Part shown: positions 5,448-5,581 of the stretch, one piece after another
Numbering within the stretch: the first letter of the stretch is position 1
Layout: every line of letters begins with the position of its first letter
The notes under the pieces: generated by a model
What the model was told of the DNA's origin: nothing
Database searches by the model: none
What the model saw: only the letters and a program-made list of their open reading frames with translations
NCBI GenBank assembly: GCA_018711775.1
Contig: DVHV01000106.1
Span: forward strand, 1 to 5,581
Length of the DNA stretch: 5,581 bases
Direction of reading: 5' to 3'
Origin: Candidatus Onthocola stercoravium
Lineage (GTDB): Bacteria; Bacillota_I; Bacilli_A; RF39; UBA660
Program-made: the position numbers and the translations under genes

Positions 5448-5581
5448 ATTAACTAAAGGGGGTGAAGAAAATATAGTTGAGATACTTAGTTGCTTAAGTA
5501 ATAATTATTAATTAGATAAAAAATTTATAAACAATGGAACAAAAATAGTAGGGTGGCGACCATCCGAAGTTGGTCTATGGA
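5448..5581 (+). other. Unidentified leader or small RNA, runs off the window
   Basis: At least 134 nt lie downstream of a consensus promoter with no recognisable gene. Visible elements are AAAGGGGGTGA (5455-5465), which is one base from a full anti-Shine-Dalgarno complement. There is also a hairpin ACTTA/TAAGT (5484-5499), a 12-bp palindrome TAATAATTATTA (5499-5510), and a G/C-richer block at 5551-5575. That block can form either GGGTGG/CCATCC (5551-5565) or GACCA/TGGTC (5558-5575), not both. It lacks the T-box Stem I motifs and matches no riboswitch I can recall. One frame is open from 5512 to the window edge (23 codons), with no standard start codon at its left end. It could be a regulatory leader, a structured small RNA or the damaged 5' end of a gene. 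Confidence 0.45.

Noticed and set aside
5534..5548. Small ORF ATG GAA CAA AAA TAG
   Set aside because: Only four codons, no ribosome binding site before it, and two consecutive TAG stops follow.
5448..5581. A second T-box in the right-hand leader
   Set aside because: GGGTGGCGACC at 5551-5561 resembles the T-box sequence but has one extra base in the bulge. No GGTTGGTG-type Stem I, specifier loop or CGTCC partner is visible.

Overview
This is an AT-rich window from a low-GC Gram-positive bacterium, most plausibly an uncultured member of the Bacilli (inference). The supporting signs are near-consensus sigma-A promoters, strong Shine-Dalgarno sites, a CCA-encoding tRNA-Gly, a T-box leader, and a tryptophanyl-tRNA synthetase of the streptococcal/clostridial type. 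The genetic code looks standard. trpS ends in TGA followed at once by TAA, and every tryptophan in the three proteins is TGG, so this is not a TGA=Trp mycoplasma. The murE gene carries the residues for meso-diaminopimelate, which points to a walled cell with DAP-type peptidoglycan.

Layout. Positions 38-111 (minus strand) hold tRNA-Gly(UCC) with its own extended -10 promoter. Positions 170-1546 (minus) hold murE, a peptidoglycan precursor ligase with an unusually short N-terminus. Positions 1547-1648 are a compact divergent promoter region containing an 8-bp inverted repeat. Positions 1649-2737 (plus) hold trpS. After a 32-nt gap, 2770-5178 (plus) holds a large intracellular-type family 31 glycoside hydrolase whose predicted active site differs from the family pattern at several key places. 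No terminator lies between trpS and the hydrolase, so they may be co-transcribed. A possible extra promoter overlaps the end of trpS.

Positions 5179-5581 hold no recognisable gene but are dense in regulatory signals. A promoter inside the 3' end of the hydrolase gene drives a well-formed T-box leader (about 5190-5376) whose specifier reads CUU (leucine). Its terminator helix is poor and no start codon with a ribosome binding site follows it. A short repeat and hairpin come next, then an almost perfect sigma-A promoter (5413-5441). That promoter starts a second leader, which runs off the window. The second leader has a near-perfect Shine-Dalgarno sequence with no standard start codon after it and two mutually exclusive hairpins near its visible end.

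Functionally the genes are housekeeping (tRNA, cell wall, tRNA charging) plus carbohydrate metabolism. No defence system, CRISPR array or mobile element is visible. The two points most worth following are the noncanonical GH31 active site and the tandem leader region at the right end.
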